DNA of 64,000 nucleotides from Sutterella megalosphaeroides (GCF_003609995.1 NZ_AP018786.1:2614001-2678000); one strand, 5' to 3'. Shown: positions 26,781-36,941, counted from the stretch's first letter. The notes: generated from the sequence alone by a model not told the origin. A program made the numbers and translations.

Positions 26781-28105
26781 ATCTTGAGCGCCGACGCCTG
26801 ATGCAAGCCGCCGCCGGCTCGCTCCTCCTCTCCCTCGCCCCCGTCGACATCGCCTGGGGGGCGAAGATGATCGCCGTGCGCATGTGGCCGGCCGAGGAAT
26901 ACACGCGCGTGACGCTCGAGTCGGATTCTCCGCTCAAGTACCGGCACTTTTTCGTTCGATCCGCGAAGCCCATCCGGCTCGTAGTCGACATCGACGGGTT
27001 GCAGCTCACCGAATCGCTCAAGCGCCAGATTGCGGCCGTCAAGCCCGACGATCCCTACATCGCCTCGATGCGCATCGGTCAGTACAAACCGGGCACCGTG
27101 CGACTCGTGATGGACCTCAAGACGGAAGTGAAGCCCGAAGTGTTTCTTCTCAAACCCTTCGCGAACTATCAGTACCGTCTGGTCTTCGACATCTACCCCG
27201 AGCATCCCCGCGACAGCATCGGCCAGATCCTCGCTTCGCGCGACGACACCGACATCCTCTCGGCGCCGAGCGAAGAGGATCCGTTGGCGTCCGTTCTCGA
27301 AAGCCTCGGGAAGGATACGTCGCCCCCGCCCGCAAAACCTGCGAACGGCGGCACCGCCGGGAAGCCCTCGGGCGGCAAAAAGCCCGCCCCCTCGAAGAAA
27401 CCCTCGCGCCCCGAACTCGTCATCGTGGTCGACCCCGGTCACGGAGGCGAAGACCCGGGGGCGATCGGTCGCAGGAAAACCCAGGAAAAGACGGTGGTCC
27501 TTCAGATCGCGCGGCGTCTCGCGAAGCTCATTGAGGCCGAACCCGGCATGAAGGCGATTCTGACGCGCAACTCCGACCACTTCGTGAGTCTCGGCGGGCG
27601 CGTCGCGATCGCCCGAAAGGCGCGCGCGCACCTTCTCGTAAGCATCCACGCCGACGCCTGGGTGAAGGCAAGCGCCCGCGGCTCCTCCGTCTTCGCCCTT
27701 TCGCAAAAGGGCGCCACGTCGGCCGCGGCCCGGTGGCTTGCAAAGAGCCAGAACGAATCCGACATGATCGGGGGCGTCAACTTCAAGGACGTGGACCGTC
27801 AGGTCGCAAGCGTCCTCGTCGACATGACCTCGAACTGGACGATCGGCTACAGCTTGGGGCTCGGCACCGCCGTGCTGCAGGAAATCAAAGGCATCAACCG
27901 CCTGCACAAGAACCACGTCGAACAGGCGGGCTTTGCCGTCCTCAAGGGCCAGGGGATCCCTTCGATTCTCGTCGAGACGGCCTTCATCTCGAACCCCGAA
28001 GAGGAAAAGCTCCTGCGCTCGGGCACGCACCAGCAAAAGATCGCCCGGGCGATTTTCACCGGCATCAAAAAGCAGCTCGCAGCCGACTCGACGCTCCTCA
28101 ACTGA
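26777..28105 (+). CDS. amiC: N-acetylmuramoyl-L-alanine amidase AmiC-type
   Basis: This periplasmic zinc amidase cuts septal peptidoglycan during cell separation. The 442-residue protein opens with a likely Tat signal (ERRRLMQAAAGSLLLSLAP), then an AMIN domain (about 30-145), a Pro/Lys/Gly linker (about 185-215) and an Amidase_3 domain with zinc ligands in VDPGHGGEDPGA, the following Glu (KTQEKTVVL), SIHADA, and the catalytic Glu in ILVETAFISNP. The start overlaps tsaE by four bases. A Tat-dependent export route matches E. coli AmiC. Confidence 0.94.
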   Translation: MNLERRRLMQAAAGSLLLSLAPVDIAWGAKMIAVRMWPAEEYTRVTLESDSPLKYRHFFVRSAKPIRLVVDIDGLQLTESLKRQIAAVKPDDPYIASMRIGQYKPGTVRLVMDLKTEVKPEVFLLKPFANYQYRLVFDIYPEHPRDSIGQILASRDDTDILSAPSEEDPLASVLESLGKDTSPPPAKPANGGTAGKPSGGKKPAPSKKPSRPELVIVVDPGHGGEDPGAIGRRKTQEKTVVLQIARRLAKLIEAEPGMKAILTRNSDHFVSLGGRVAIARKARAHLLVSIHADAWVKASARGSSVFALSQKGATSAAARWLAKSQNESDMIGGVNFKDVDRQVASVLVDMTSNWTIGYSLGLGTAVLQEIKGINRLHKNHVEQAGFAVLKGQGIPSILVETAFISNPEEEKLLRSGTHQQKIARAIFTGIKKQLAADSTLLN

Positions 28106-28123
28106 GGACGAAAAGCACTCGGA

Positions 28124-28158
28124 AAGACGCCCGCAGCCGATCGGCCGCGGGCGTTTCC
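28124..28158 (+). terminator. Probable terminator after amiC
   Basis: The stem acgcccgc / gcgggcgt encloses an inner gccgatcggc palindrome and is followed by only TTTCC. Moderate support. Confidence 0.5.
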
Positions 28159-28253
28159 GATACAATCTCAAGGATTGACATACCACGCGTCGGCGGCGGG
28201 TGTTTTTCTCCCAGCGCCGTCCGAAACATCTCACTCATTCGGAGTTCATCGAC

Positions 28254-29318
28254 ATGGCACTTGTTTCCATGCGTCAGCTGCTCGACCATGCGGCTGAAAA
28301 CGGCTACGGCGTTCCCGCCTTCAACGTCAACAACCTCGAGCAGGTTCAGGCCATCATGGCCGCGGCCTCCGAAGTCGGTGCTCCCGTGATCATGCAGGCC
28401 TCGGCCGGCGCCCGCAAGTATGCTGGCGAAGCCTTCCTGCGCCACCTCATCGAAGCCGCCGTCGAAGCCTATCCTGACGTCCCCGTGTGCATGCACCAGG
28501 ACCACGGTCAGAGCCCGGCCGTCTGCCAGGGCGCCATCCGCTCGGGCTTCACGTCCGTCATGATGGACGGCTCGCTCATGAGCGACGGCAAGACCATCTC
28601 CTCCTACGAATACAACGTCGACGTCACCCGTCGCGTCGTTGAAATGGCCCACTGCATCGGCGTTTCCGTCGAAGGCGAACTCGGCTGCCTCGGCTCGCTC
28701 GAAACGATGCGCGGCGACAAGGAAGACGGTCACGGCACCGACGCCACGATGACCCGCGAACAGCTCCTCACGGACCCCGACCAGGCGGCCGAATTCGTGA
28801 AGGCCACGCAGATCGACGCGCTCGCCATCGCCATCGGCACCTCGCACGGCGCCTACAAGTTCACGCGCAAGCCCACCGGCGAAACGCTCTCGATCCAGCG
28901 CGTGAAGGAAATCCACGAACGCCTCCCGAACACCCACCTCGTGATGCACGGCTCCTCGTCGGTTCCCCAGGAATACCTCGCCGTCATCCGCGAATTCGGC
29001 GGCGAAATGCGCGAAACGTACGGCGTTCCCGTCGAGGAAATCCAGAAGGCGATCCAGCACGGCGTTCGCAAGGTCAACATCGACACCGACATCCGCCTCG
29101 CCATGACCGCCGCGGTTCGTCGCTTCCTCGTCGAAAATCCCTCGAAGTTCGACCCGCGCGAATTCATGAAGGCCGCCCGCAAGGCTTCGATCGAACTGTG
29201 CAAGCAGCGCTACCTCGAATTCGGCTGCGAAGGCCAGGGGGCGAAAATCAAGCCCGTCGCCCTCGACAAGATGGCGGCCCTCTACGCCGACGGCACGCTC
29301 GCTCAGAAGGTTTGCTGA
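28254..29318 (+). CDS. fba: Fructose-bisphosphate aldolase, class II
   Basis: This zinc enzyme splits fructose-1,6-bisphosphate in glycolysis and makes it in gluconeogenesis. The 354-residue protein has AFNVNNLEQ, the zinc and base residues in [10 protein letters not shown], the SVMMDGS segment, EGELGCLGS, the substrate segment [17 protein letters not shown] and [13 protein letters not shown]. It matches the Calvin-cycle-type (subtype with about 350 residues) form of betaproteobacteria. Start ATG 28254 gives the family N-terminus [17 protein letters not shown] at 28161 is a plausible -10. The partner enzyme fbp lies at 50778. Confidence 0.97.
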   Translation: MALVSMRQLLDHAAENGYGVPAFNVNNLEQVQAIMAAASEVGAPVIMQASAGARKYAGEAFLRHLIEAAVEAYPDVPVCMHQDHGQSPAVCQGAIRSGFTSVMMDGSLMSDGKTISSYEYNVDVTRRVVEMAHCIGVSVEGELGCLGSLETMRGDKEDGHGTDATMTREQLLTDPDQAAEFVKATQIDALAIAIGTSHGAYKFTRKPTGETLSIQRVKEIHERLPNTHLVMHGSSSVPQEYLAVIREFGGEMRETYGVPVEEIQKAIQHGVRKVNIDTDIRLAMTAAVRRFLVENPSKFDPREFMKAARKASIELCKQRYLEFGCEGQGAKIKPVALDKMAALYADGTLAQKVC

Positions 29319-29341
29319 TGCACTCCCGATAAAAGCGAATG

Positions 29342-29378
29342 AAAAACGCGCGTCCTCCTCGAAGGGCGCGCGTTTTTT
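29342..29378 (+). terminator. Terminator after fba
   Basis: aaaaacgcgcg ... cgcgcgttttttg: strong stem, A-run and T-run. Confidence 0.85.
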
Positions 29379-29470
29379 GACTTTACCGAGGCCCGTGCGC
29401 ATCGACGCCCGGACTCGCGACGACCCCCACCGGACCCACGAACGCGGCCGACCGACGCCGCCCGCCCGCC

Positions 29471-29875
29471 ATGACAGAACCCGCCGACGCCACCCAACTC
29501 AAAGGCAAAAAAGGCCTCAAGCGCCTCCTCAACGCCACGCGCTACTCGATGCAGGGCTTTGCCGCCGCCTGGAAAAAGGAAGCCGCCTTCCGCGAAGAGG
29601 TGCTCCTTTGCGCGGTGCTCGTTCCGCTCGCGGTTTGCCTTCCGGTCTCCGCCTTCGAGAAGCTCGTTCTCGTACAGGCGACCCTCTTCGTGCCGCTCGT
29701 CGAGATTCTCAACAGCGCCGTCGAAGCCGCGGTCGACCGCTTCGGCCCCGAGATCCACCCGTTGGCCGGTTACGCCAAGGACCTCGGAAGCGCCGCGGTC
29801 TTCATGGCGCTCTGTATGGCGGCCTTGGCCTGGATCGTCGTCGCGGGCCCCGTCGCGTGCTCGTTCTTCGCCTGA
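29471..29875 (+). CDS. dgkA: Diacylglycerol kinase
   Basis: A small inner-membrane kinase that recycles diacylglycerol into phosphatidate. The 134-residue protein has the N-terminal amphipathic helix, the EEAFREE-type motif ([11 protein letters not shown]), three membrane helices, and the catalytic segment [15 protein letters not shown]. It sits between fba and purC and has no close operon partner. Confidence 0.95.
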   Translation: MTEPADATQLKGKKGLKRLLNATRYSMQGFAAAWKKEAAFREEVLLCAVLVPLAVCLPVSAFEKLVLVQATLFVPLVEILNSAVEAAVDRFGPEIHPLAGYAKDLGSAAVFMALCMAALAWIVVAGPVACSFFA

Positions 29876-29961
29876 GCGCAATACAATCTCAGAGATTTCC
29901 GAAAACGTCGTTCGATACAGAATTTCCATCCCCTTCACATTTCCAACTTGGGAGTACACAC

Positions 29962-30852
29962 ATGGCCGGTCTTTCGAAGACAAACATCACGTCGCTGGAA
30001 AAGGTCTACAGCGGCAAGGTTCGCGAAAGCTACGCGGTTGGCGAGGACAAGCTCCTCATCGTCGCCACGGACCGCATTTCCGCCTTTGACGTCATCCTCG
30101 ACGACCCGATCCCCGGGAAGGGCAAGGTTCTGACGGCTCTCACGAACTTCTGGTTCGACAAGCTCGACGGCGTTCTGCCGAATCACCTCACGGGCATCGA
30201 CCCCGAAACGGTCGTCAAGCCCGAAGAAGTCGAACAGGTGCGCGGCCGTGCGGTCGTCGCGATGCGCCTGAAGCCCATCCTCGTCGAATGCGTGGCCCGC
30301 GGCTACCTGATCGGCGGCGGCTGGAAGGACTACTGCGCGACGGGTTCCGTCTGCGGCGTGAAGCTGCCCGAAGGCCTCAAGATGGCCCAGAAGCTCCCCG
30401 AACCGATCTTCACGCCCGCCGCGAAGGCCGAAGTCGGCACGCATGACGAAAACATCTCGTTCGAACGCGTGGTCGAACTCTACGGTGAAGAAATCGCCAA
30501 CACGATCCGCAACGCCACCCTCGAGCTCTACCGCCGCGCGGCCGACTACGCGCTCACGAAGGGCATCATCATCGCCGACACGAAGTTCGAATTCGGCATC
30601 GACGCCGAAGGGAACGTGCGCCTCATGGACGAAGTCCTCACGCCCGACTCGAGCCGCTTCTGGCCGGCCGACACGTACGAAGTGGGCACCTCCCCGATGA
30701 GCTACGACAAGCAGTTCATCCGCGACTGGCTCGAAGCCCAGCCCTGGGACAAGACCCCGCCTGCTCCGAAGGTCCCCGAAGACGTCATTGAAAAGACGGC
30801 CGACAAGTACCGCGAAGCGCTGCGTCGCCTCGCGGGCACGGACATCGAGTAA
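29962..30852 (+). CDS. purC: Phosphoribosylaminoimidazole-succinocarboxamide synthase
   Basis: PurC joins CAIR and aspartate to form SAICAR in purine synthesis. The 296-residue product has YSGKVRESY, the [10 protein letters not shown] nucleotide segment, [25 protein letters not shown], and [13 protein letters not shown]. It is the roughly 300-residue form common in betaproteobacteria. ATG 29962 gives [18 protein letters not shown], the normal start. TACAAT at 29882 may be its -10. It is followed by a long hairpin before purE. Confidence 0.97.
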   Translation: MAGLSKTNITSLEKVYSGKVRESYAVGEDKLLIVATDRISAFDVILDDPIPGKGKVLTALTNFWFDKLDGVLPNHLTGIDPETVVKPEEVEQVRGRAVVAMRLKPILVECVARGYLIGGGWKDYCATGSVCGVKLPEGLKMAQKLPEPIFTPAAKAEVGTHDENISFERVVELYGEEIANTIRNATLELYRRAADYALTKGIIIADTKFEFGIDAEGNVRLMDEVLTPDSSRFWPADTYEVGTSPMSYDKQFIRDWLEAQPWDKTPPAPKVPEDVIEKTADKYREALRRLAGTDIE

Positions 30853-30952
30853 TTCGAGCCGCACGCGTCGCTCGGGCGGGTTCCCGGTCCTTCCGGGGCC
30901 CCGCCCCGAAAACCTCTCCCTCGGTTTCCGCGACGCTTTTTCCAAAGTCCAG

Positions 30953-30998
30953 GAGAAAAGTTCTCCCGCCGCGAGGCCCGGAGAACTTTTCTCTTCGA
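30953..30998 (+). terminator. Hairpin between purC and purE (terminator or attenuator)
   Basis: A perfect 13-bp stem gagaaaagttctc / gagaacttttctc with a 15-base loop, followed by TTCGACTTTTACCC. It lies 100 bases after purC and 46 bases before purE, so it may end purC transcription or set the level of purEK. Confidence 0.65.
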
Positions 30999-31043
30999 CT
31001 TTTACCCTTCACCGTTTCTCCCTATTTTCGTGAGGTTTTTGCA

Positions 31044-31553
31044 ATGACCAACAACGACACCCGTCCCCTCGTCGGCATCGTCATGGGCAGCAATTCGGAC
31101 TGGGACGTCATGTCCCACGCCGCCCGCATGCTCAAGGACTTCGGCGTTCCCTTCGAGGCCCGCGTCGTCTCCGCGCACCGCATGCCCGATGAAATGTTCG
31201 AGTACGCTTCGAGCGCCCGCTCGCGCGGTCTGCGCGTTATCATTGCCGGCGCGGGCGGCGCCGCGCACCTGCCCGGCATGATCGCCGCCAAGTGCACGTT
31301 GCCCGTCTGCGGCGTTCCCGTTCCCTCCAAGTACCTGCGCGGCGTCGACAGCCTGCACTCGATCGTGCAGATGCCCAAGGGCGTGCCCGTCGCCACGTTC
31401 GCGATCGGCGAAGCCGGTGCCGCCAACGCCGCCCTCTACGCCGTGCAGATCCTCTCGGTCGAAGACGCCGCGCTCGAAGAAAAGCTCGCCGAATTCCGCG
31501 TCGCTCAGAACGCGAAGGCCCGAGCCATGACGCTGCCCGTCGAAACGCTCTGA
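31044..31553 (+). CDS. purE: N5-carboxyaminoimidazole ribonucleotide mutase
   Basis: PurE moves the carboxyl group of N5-CAIR (made by PurK) to give CAIR. The 169-residue protein has [20 protein letters not shown] with the catalytic His, [11 protein letters not shown], and [13 protein letters not shown]. Class I PurE, consistent with purK directly behind (12-base gap). Confidence 0.97.
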   Translation: MTNNDTRPLVGIVMGSNSDWDVMSHAARMLKDFGVPFEARVVSAHRMPDEMFEYASSARSRGLRVIIAGAGGAAHLPGMIAAKCTLPVCGVPVPSKYLRGVDSLHSIVQMPKGVPVATFAIGEAGAANAALYAVQILSVEDAALEEKLAEFRVAQNAKARAMTLPVETL

Positions 31554-31565
31554 GGAAACCGAACG

Positions 31566-32738
31566 ATGACCGAAACGAAGCCGATTCTTCCGGGCGCCAC
31601 GCTCGGCCTCATGGGCGGCGGCCAGTTGGGCCGCATGTTCGCGCAGGCCGCGGCCGCGATGGGCTACCGCGTCGCGGTACTCGAACCCCAGCACGGCGCC
31701 CCCGCCGCCGAAGTGTCCGCCGAGCACATCGAAGCGCCCTACAACGACGCCGACGGCCTCGACCGTCTCGCCGAGCGTTGCCCGTGCGCCACGACCGAAT
31801 TCGAAAACGTTCCCGCCGAGAGCCTTCGCCGTCTTGCCGCGAAGGGCACCCTCACGGCGCCGCCCGCGCACGCCGTGGCCGTCACGCAGGACCGCAACGT
31901 CGAGAAGCATTTCGTCGAATCCGTCGCGGGCGTACCCGTGGCGCCCCACTGCGCGGTACTCTCCGAAGAGGATGCGGCGGGCGTGGACGAAGCGCTCTTC
32001 CCCGGCATTCTCAAGACCGCCCGCCTCGGTTACGACGGCAAGGGCCAGTACCGCGTCAAGAACCGCGACGAACTCCTGCAGGCCTTCCGCAGCACGAACG
32101 GGGTCGAGTGCGTGTTCGAAAAGATGCTTCCCCTCAAGCTCGAGCTCTCCGTCATCGTGTGCCGCTCGCTTACGGGCGAAACGAAGACCTTCGACGCCGC
32201 TGAAAATTACCACCGCAACGGCATTCTTGCCGTGTCGGTGTTGCCCGCGCGCATTTCCGAGGCGATCGCCGAAAAGGCGCGCGCCCATGCGGTGCGCATC
32301 GCCGACGCGCTGGAGTACGTGGGCGTTCTTTGCGTCGAATTCTTCCTCCTTGAAGATGACACGCTCCTTGTGAACGAACTCGCGCCTCGCCCCCACAATT
32401 CGGGCCACGCCACGATCGACGCGTGCGTGACGAGCCAGTACGAGGAACAGGTCCGCGCGATGACCGGCATGCCTCTCGGCGACACGAGCCGCCACTCCTC
32501 GGCGGTCATGCTCAACATCCTCGGCGACGAGTGGTTCGACGCCGAAAACCGCTTCCGCGACCCCGACTGGCAGGCCGTGCTCGCCGTTCCGGGGGCGAAA
32601 CTTCATCTCTACGGGAAAAAGGAAGCCCGTCGCGCGCGCAAAATGGGGCACGTCACGTGCGTGGCTCCGACGCTCGACGAAGCCTTCGAGCGTGCGCGCG
32701 CCGTCGCCCGCATTCTCGGCCTTCCCGATCCCGAGTAA
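31566..32738 (+). CDS. purK: 5-(carboxyamino)imidazole ribonucleotide synthase
   Basis: PurK makes N5-CAIR from AIR, bicarbonate and ATP. The 390-residue ATP-grasp protein has GGGQLGRMFAQAA at the N-terminus, ILKTARLGYDGKGQ in the ATP-binding lobe, CRSLTGE, and the metal-binding NELAPRPHNSGH. It is translated right after purE and before sua5. Confidence 0.97.
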   Translation: MTETKPILPGATLGLMGGGQLGRMFAQAAAAMGYRVAVLEPQHGAPAAEVSAEHIEAPYNDADGLDRLAERCPCATTEFENVPAESLRRLAAKGTLTAPPAHAVAVTQDRNVEKHFVESVAGVPVAPHCAVLSEEDAAGVDEALFPGILKTARLGYDGKGQYRVKNRDELLQAFRSTNGVECVFEKMLPLKLELSVIVCRSLTGETKTFDAAENYHRNGILAVSVLPARISEAIAEKARAHAVRIADALEYVGVLCVEFFLLEDDTLLVNELAPRPHNSGHATIDACVTSQYEEQVRAMTGMPLGDTSRHSSAVMLNILGDEWFDAENRFRDPDWQAVLAVPGAKLHLYGKKEARRARKMGHVTCVAPTLDEAFERARAVARILGLPDPE

Positions 32739-32753
32739 CCAACAAGGATTTCC

Positions 32754-33761
32754 ATGACGACTCCTCCCGTCGACCTTCAAGCCGTCGAGCGCGCCCGTGC
32801 CATTCTCGAAGCGGGCGGCCTCGTGGCCCTTCCCACCGAAACGGTGTACGGCCTTGCGGCCGACGCCGACAACGAAGCGGCCGTGACGGCCACGTTCGAG
32901 GCCAAGGGACGCCCCAAGGATCATCCGCTCATCGTGCACGTGTGCGGTCCCGAGGCGATCGACGCCTGGGCCGAAGACGTGCCGGAGAGCGCCCGGGTGC
33001 TCGCGCGCGCCTACTGGCCGGGTCCGCTCACGCTCGTTCTGAAGAAAAAGCCCCGTTGCGGCCTTTTCGTCACGGGCGGTCAGGATACGGTCGCGCTGCG
33101 TTGTCCGTCGCACCCCTGGGCGCACGCCCTTCTGAAGGCCTTTGCGGGCCCGACGATGAAGGGGCTCACGGCCCCCTCGTGCAACACGTTCGGTCGGATC
33201 AGCCCGTCGTGCGCGGAGCACGTGCGCGAGGACCTCGGCGTCAAACCCGAGGGGAAGCTCGACATGATCCTCGACGGGGGACCGTGCGAATTCGGGATCG
33301 AGTCGACCATGGTGAATCTTTCCTCGGGCGAGCCGACGATTCTTCGTCACGGCGTCGTGACGCGCGCGATGCTCGAAGAAACGCTCGGCTGCCCCGTGCC
33401 CGACGCGGGCTCGAACGCGCCGCGCGCTTCCGGGCGTCTGAAGAGCCACTACGCGCCGCGCACGAAGCTCGAACTCGTCGCCCCAGAAGCCTTGGCGGAG
33501 CGTGTCGCCGCCTGGACGCAGGAAGGCCGCACCGCGGCCGTCATGGCCCGCGCGTCGACCCTTGAAGCGCTCGAGGCACTTGATGCGCCCGTGCGCCTCA
33601 AGCTCGTCTCCCCCGAGACGCACCTCGAGTACGGCGCCCGCCTCTACGAAGCGCTCCACGAGCTCGACCACGCAGGCGCCGACCGGATCTTCATCGAGAT
33701 GCCGCCCGAAGCGCCCGAATGGACCGCCGTGCACGACCGACTCGGTCGGGCGGCCGCCTGA
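32754..33761 (+). CDS. L-threonylcarbamoyladenylate synthase (Sua5 type)
   Basis: This enzyme makes threonylcarbamoyl-AMP, the substrate used by TsaD/TsaE for t6A. The 335-residue product is the long Sua5 form: a YrdC-like domain (about 1-200) with LPTETVYGL, KGRPKDHPL, APSCNTFGRISPS and ILRHG, then a linker with SHYAP and a C-terminal Sua5 domain. The usual SAN triplet reads SCN here. The purE-purK-sua5 order is typical of Burkholderiales. Together with tsaE it gives two t6A genes in the window. Confidence 0.93.
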   Translation: MTTPPVDLQAVERARAILEAGGLVALPTETVYGLAADADNEAAVTATFEAKGRPKDHPLIVHVCGPEAIDAWAEDVPESARVLARAYWPGPLTLVLKKKPRCGLFVTGGQDTVALRCPSHPWAHALLKAFAGPTMKGLTAPSCNTFGRISPSCAEHVREDLGVKPEGKLDMILDGGPCEFGIESTMVNLSSGEPTILRHGVVTRAMLEETLGCPVPDAGSNAPRASGRLKSHYAPRTKLELVAPEALAERVAAWTQEGRTAAVMARASTLEALEALDAPVRLKLVSPETHLEYGARLYEALHELDHAGADRIFIEMPPEAPEWTAVHDRLGRAAA

Positions 33762-33771
33762 GGTACGCAGC

Positions 33772-34668
33772 ATGACCGCGCCCGCCGCTCCGACCCTTCT
33801 TCCGGTGCTCGCGCTCGTCCTGGCGACTTTCTTTTGGGGAAGTTCCTTTCTGACGATCTCGACCGCCCTTGAAGAGACCAATCCGTTGACGCTCGTTCTG
33901 TGTCGATTCGGAACGGCCGCGTTCCTGCTTGCGCTCGCTCTCAGGGGACGCATCCGTGCGATCCCTGCGTCGACCTGGAAAGGGGGCGCGTGGTGCGGTC
34001 TTGCGATCTACTGCTGCTACACGGCCAACACGGCGGGCCTCATGACGATCGAAAGCTCGATGTCGGGCTTTCTCACGGCGCTTTACGTGCCGCTCACGCC
34101 CTTTCTCTACTGGATCGTCTACGGACGCACACCGAGCAAGGCGGCCTTTGCGGGCGCGGGGCTTGCGTTTGCGGGGCTCGTGCTCCTTGCGAACCCCTTC
34201 ACCCTGAGTCTCTCCAATAACTGGGGCGAATGGGTGACGATCCTCTCCGCGCTCCTTTCGGCCGCGGAAATTCTCATCGTCGGGAAGTTCGCTCCGCAGG
34301 CAAAGCCCGCCGAACTCGCGTTCGCGCAGCTCGTCTTCGTCACCCTTTTTGCGGCGCTGGGGCTCGGCGTTGCCATGGCGGCGGGCGTTCCCCTCAAGGA
34401 AACCGTCTGGTCGCCCGTCGTCCTCGGCAGCATCGCGTGGCTTGCGGTGATCGTAGCCTTCGTGCAGGTGCTTCTCGCCTACGGGCAGCGCTATGTTCCG
34501 CCAGGACGCGCCTGCGTCATCTTCGCCATGGAGAGCGTCTTTGCGGCCGCGCTCGGCTGGCTCGTCGGCGAACGGCTCGGCGTCGGGGGCCTCGCGGGCG
34601 GCCTTTGCATCGTGGGCGGCATTCTCCTCTCCGAACTTCCCGCACTCTTCAAACGGACACGCAAATGA
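33772..34668 (+). CDS. EamA/DMT family transporter
   Basis: A 298-residue inner-membrane protein with ten predicted helices in two EamA halves (first ending near residue 140, second from about 155). FFWGSSFL and the C-terminal AMESVFAAALGWLVGERLG are typical of the drug/metabolite transporter superfamily. The substrate is unknown. It starts 10 bases after sua5 and its stop overlaps the murI start (ATGA). Confidence 0.88.
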   Translation: MTAPAAPTLLPVLALVLATFFWGSSFLTISTALEETNPLTLVLCRFGTAAFLLALALRGRIRAIPASTWKGGAWCGLAIYCCYTANTAGLMTIESSMSGFLTALYVPLTPFLYWIVYGRTPSKAAFAGAGLAFAGLVLLANPFTLSLSNNWGEWVTILSALLSAAEILIVGKFAPQAKPAELAFAQLVFVTLFAALGLGVAMAAGVPLKETVWSPVVLGSIAWLAVIVAFVQVLLAYGQRYVPPGRACVIFAMESVFAAALGWLVGERLGVGGLAGGLCIVGGILLSELPALFKRTRK

Positions 34669-35504
34669 CCGCTCGCTGCGACACGACTTCGGCTCCCGTA
34701 GGACTTTTGGACTCGGGCTGGGGAGGACTCTCCGTGGCGCTTGAAGTGCGACGGGCGCTCCCCGGAGAAGACCTCATTTTCGCCGCGGACTGCGGCTTTG
34801 CGCCCTGGGGCGAGAAGCCCGACGCGTTCGTTCTGGAGCGTATCGACGCCGTCGTCGACTTTCTGCTTTCGCGCGGCATCAAGGCGCTCGTCGTCGCCTG
34901 CAACACCGCGACGTCGCTTGCCGTCGTGCGCCTGCGGGAGCGGTTGGCGATCCCCGTCGTCGGGATCGAGCCCGCCGTCTTTCCGGCCGTTCGGGAAACC
35001 GTCACGGGCACCGTGGCCGTTTTGGCCACGCCCAAGACGATCGAAGGACTCAAATACCGGACGTTGCGCGACGAAGCGCTCGGCTGGGCGCGCGAGCACC
35101 GGTCCGTCCCCGTCGACGTGATCGACGTGCCGGCCCCGGGCCTCATGCAGTGCGTGGAACGGGGCGACTTCACAACGCCCGAAACCCGAGCGCTCGTTCG
35201 GCACTTTCTCGAGCCCGCTGCGGCCCGAAGCGCCGACCGAATCGTGCTCGGCTGCACCCACTATCCGTTCCTTACCGAAGCGATCCGCGAGAGCGTGCCG
35301 GGCGCCGAGCCGATCGACCCCGCACCCGCCGTCGCGCGTCAATTGGTTCGACGCCTCCGGGAAGAAGGGCTCGCAAGCTCCCGCACCGCGGGCGGAACCT
35401 CCCGCTTTTTCGCGACCGACCCCACGCCCGAGCGCGAAGCCGTGCTCCGCACGCTCTGGCGCGCGTCGGGCGAGGCGGAACCCCGCCTCGAAGCGCTCGT
35501 TTGA
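34665..35504 (+). CDS. murI: Glutamate racemase
   Basis: MurI supplies D-glutamate for peptidoglycan. The 279-residue product has LLDSGWGGLSV with the first acidic residue, the first catalytic Cys in VACNTATS, the second in LGCTHYPFL, and the ADCGFAPWGEKP segment typical of betaproteobacterial forms. Its ATG overlaps the stop of the EamA gene, so it closes the purE-purK-sua5-eamA-murI unit. Confidence 0.95.
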   Translation: MTARCDTTSAPVGLLDSGWGGLSVALEVRRALPGEDLIFAADCGFAPWGEKPDAFVLERIDAVVDFLLSRGIKALVVACNTATSLAVVRLRERLAIPVVGIEPAVFPAVRETVTGTVAVLATPKTIEGLKYRTLRDEALGWAREHRSVPVDVIDVPAPGLMQCVERGDFTTPETRALVRHFLEPAAARSADRIVLGCTHYPFLTEAIRESVPGAEPIDPAPAVARQLVRRLREEGLASSRTAGGTSRFFATDPTPEREAVLRTLWRASGEAEPRLEALV

Positions 35505-35517
35505 GGATGCAATCGCC

Positions 35518-35967
35518 TCAGGCGCGCAGGCGCAGGGGCGGCGTCGTTTCGTCCGCCGCGTAGGGCGCGAGCTTCGCTCGAAGCTCATCGGGAATCGGCG
35601 TCGAGACGAGACGCCCGTTTTCGAGCTTCACGCACACGACCGTCTCGATGCACTGAAGTCGCAGCTCCTCGCCGCAGTGCATCGTGATCGCAAAGCGAAT
35701 CGACTTCTCGCCGACATGCTCCGCCCAGAGGCGCGCCGTACAGACGTCGCCCACGCGACCGGGCGCGGCGAAGTCGCAGCGCACGCCCGCAACGGGCAAG
35801 CCCACGCCGACGGTTTCGACGTCGTTGAAGGTGATCCCGAGCACGTCGCGGAAAAAGTCCTCCATCACGTAGTTGAGGATCGCAAAGTACTGGGGGTGGT
35901 AGACGATCCCCGCGGGATCGCAGTGTCCGAAACGGATGCGGACGACGGATTCGTAGATCTGGGTCAT
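35518..35967 (-). CDS. Acyl-CoA thioesterase, 4HBT hotdog family
   Basis: A 149-residue single hotdog-fold protein. VRIRFGHCDPAGIVYHPQY contains the catalytic Asp of the 4-hydroxybenzoyl-CoA thioesterase/YbgC family; VGVGLPVAGVRCDF and the central helix with ILNYVMEDFF agree. The acyl substrate is unknown. Converges with murI. Confidence 0.88.
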   Translation of the reverse strand: MTQIYESVVRIRFGHCDPAGIVYHPQYFAILNYVMEDFFRDVLGITFNDVETVGVGLPVAGVRCDFAAPGRVGDVCTARLWAEHVGEKSIRFAITMHCGEELRLQCIETVVCVKLENGRLVSTPIPDELRAKLAPYAADETTPPLRLRA

Positions 35968-36013
35968 GCTTGAAAATCGGGTTTATTGAAGTCGGATGGT
36001 CGGAGTCGGGCTC

Positions 36014-36691
36014 TCATGCGAGCGGACCGAGCGGTCCGCGAAGCACGGCGCGAACGGGCGCCGCATCGAGGCCTACCAACGCCGTCGGGAGCGCCCAAAG
36101 CTCGTAGCGCCCTTCGGGGACGCCCTCGAGCACCAGGTTTTCCAGAACGACCGTCCCCGCGGCAAGCGCCGCGCGATGCGCAGGCAACGTCTCGGCTTCG
36201 GGTCCCGTTTCGGGGTCGATGCTCGACAATTCCAACCCTATGAGCCGCACGCCCCGTTCGCAAAGCGCCCGCACGAATTGGGAATCGAGTCCCGTGACGG
36301 GACGCCCTCCCGTTTTGAAAAGGAGCCGAACGACGGGGCCCGTCCCAGCCGCCTCAACCGCCTCAAACGCATGTTGCAGTGCGCCGGTCGCGTCCTCGAG
36401 TCGAACTGAAAAGGGCGCTTCGGGCTCGACACCTTCGGGCGCACGGGAAAGATCGACGACGACGCACTCGCCCGTCAGCACCTCCAGGGGAATCGCGTCC
36501 GCGTCGCCCTCGAATCCGAGGTGACTCGGCGCGTCGACGTGGGTGCCCGCATGAACGCTCATCGAAAAAGCCGACACGTTCGCCGCGTCGCCCCGGTCGA
36601 TCGACGCCGTGCGTCGGAAACGAACGGGTTCGTCCCCGGGATAGACGGGCGTCTCGGGCGAAAGCGGCGCGGTAATGTCCCAAAGCGGCAT
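36014..36691 (-). CDS. Cyclase family protein (kynurenine formamidase-like)
   Basis: A 225-residue metal-dependent hydrolase of the cyclase/KynB family. The metal motif HxGTHxDxPxH is present (VHAGTHVDAPSHL, about residue 50), along with DITAPLSPETPVYPGD at the N-terminus, LIGLELSSIDP and VVLENLVLEGVPEGRY near the C-terminus. No kynureninase or tryptophan dioxygenase gene is nearby, so the natural substrate is open. ATG 36691 is chosen over 36736 because it gives the normal N-terminus MPLWDITAPL. Confidence 0.85.
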   Translation of the reverse strand: MPLWDITAPLSPETPVYPGDEPVRFRRTASIDRGDAANVSAFSMSVHAGTHVDAPSHLGFEGDADAIPLEVLTGECVVVDLSRAPEGVEPEAPFSVRLEDATGALQHAFEAVEAAGTGPVVRLLFKTGGRPVTGLDSQFVRALCERGVRLIGLELSSIDPETGPEAETLPAHRAALAAGTVVLENLVLEGVPEGRYELWALPTALVGLDAAPVRAVLRGPLGPLA

Positions 36692-36941
36692 CTTGGACGG
36701 TCCTCCGAAAGGAATCAAGCTTAGCGGAGATCGCACGGAAAAAACGACCTCGAAACGGCGACTTCGACGCCGCCTCTCGGGCCGGACCCCCGCGAATTCC
36801 CCGAATTCCCGATTTCCCGCGCGATTCGGCCCGATTCATCTCGAATGCGGCGGACTATACTCGTTCGCAGGGCCCGGGGCGAAAGACGCCCGACCGAAGC
36901 CGTCCCGTCCGGGCCGCGTTCACATGCATAGGAGAGAGACC

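Noticed and set aside
31002..33953. 983-codon open frame on the minus strand opposite purE, purK and sua5
   Set aside because: Antisense shadow; the plus-strand genes are unmistakable purine and t6A genes.
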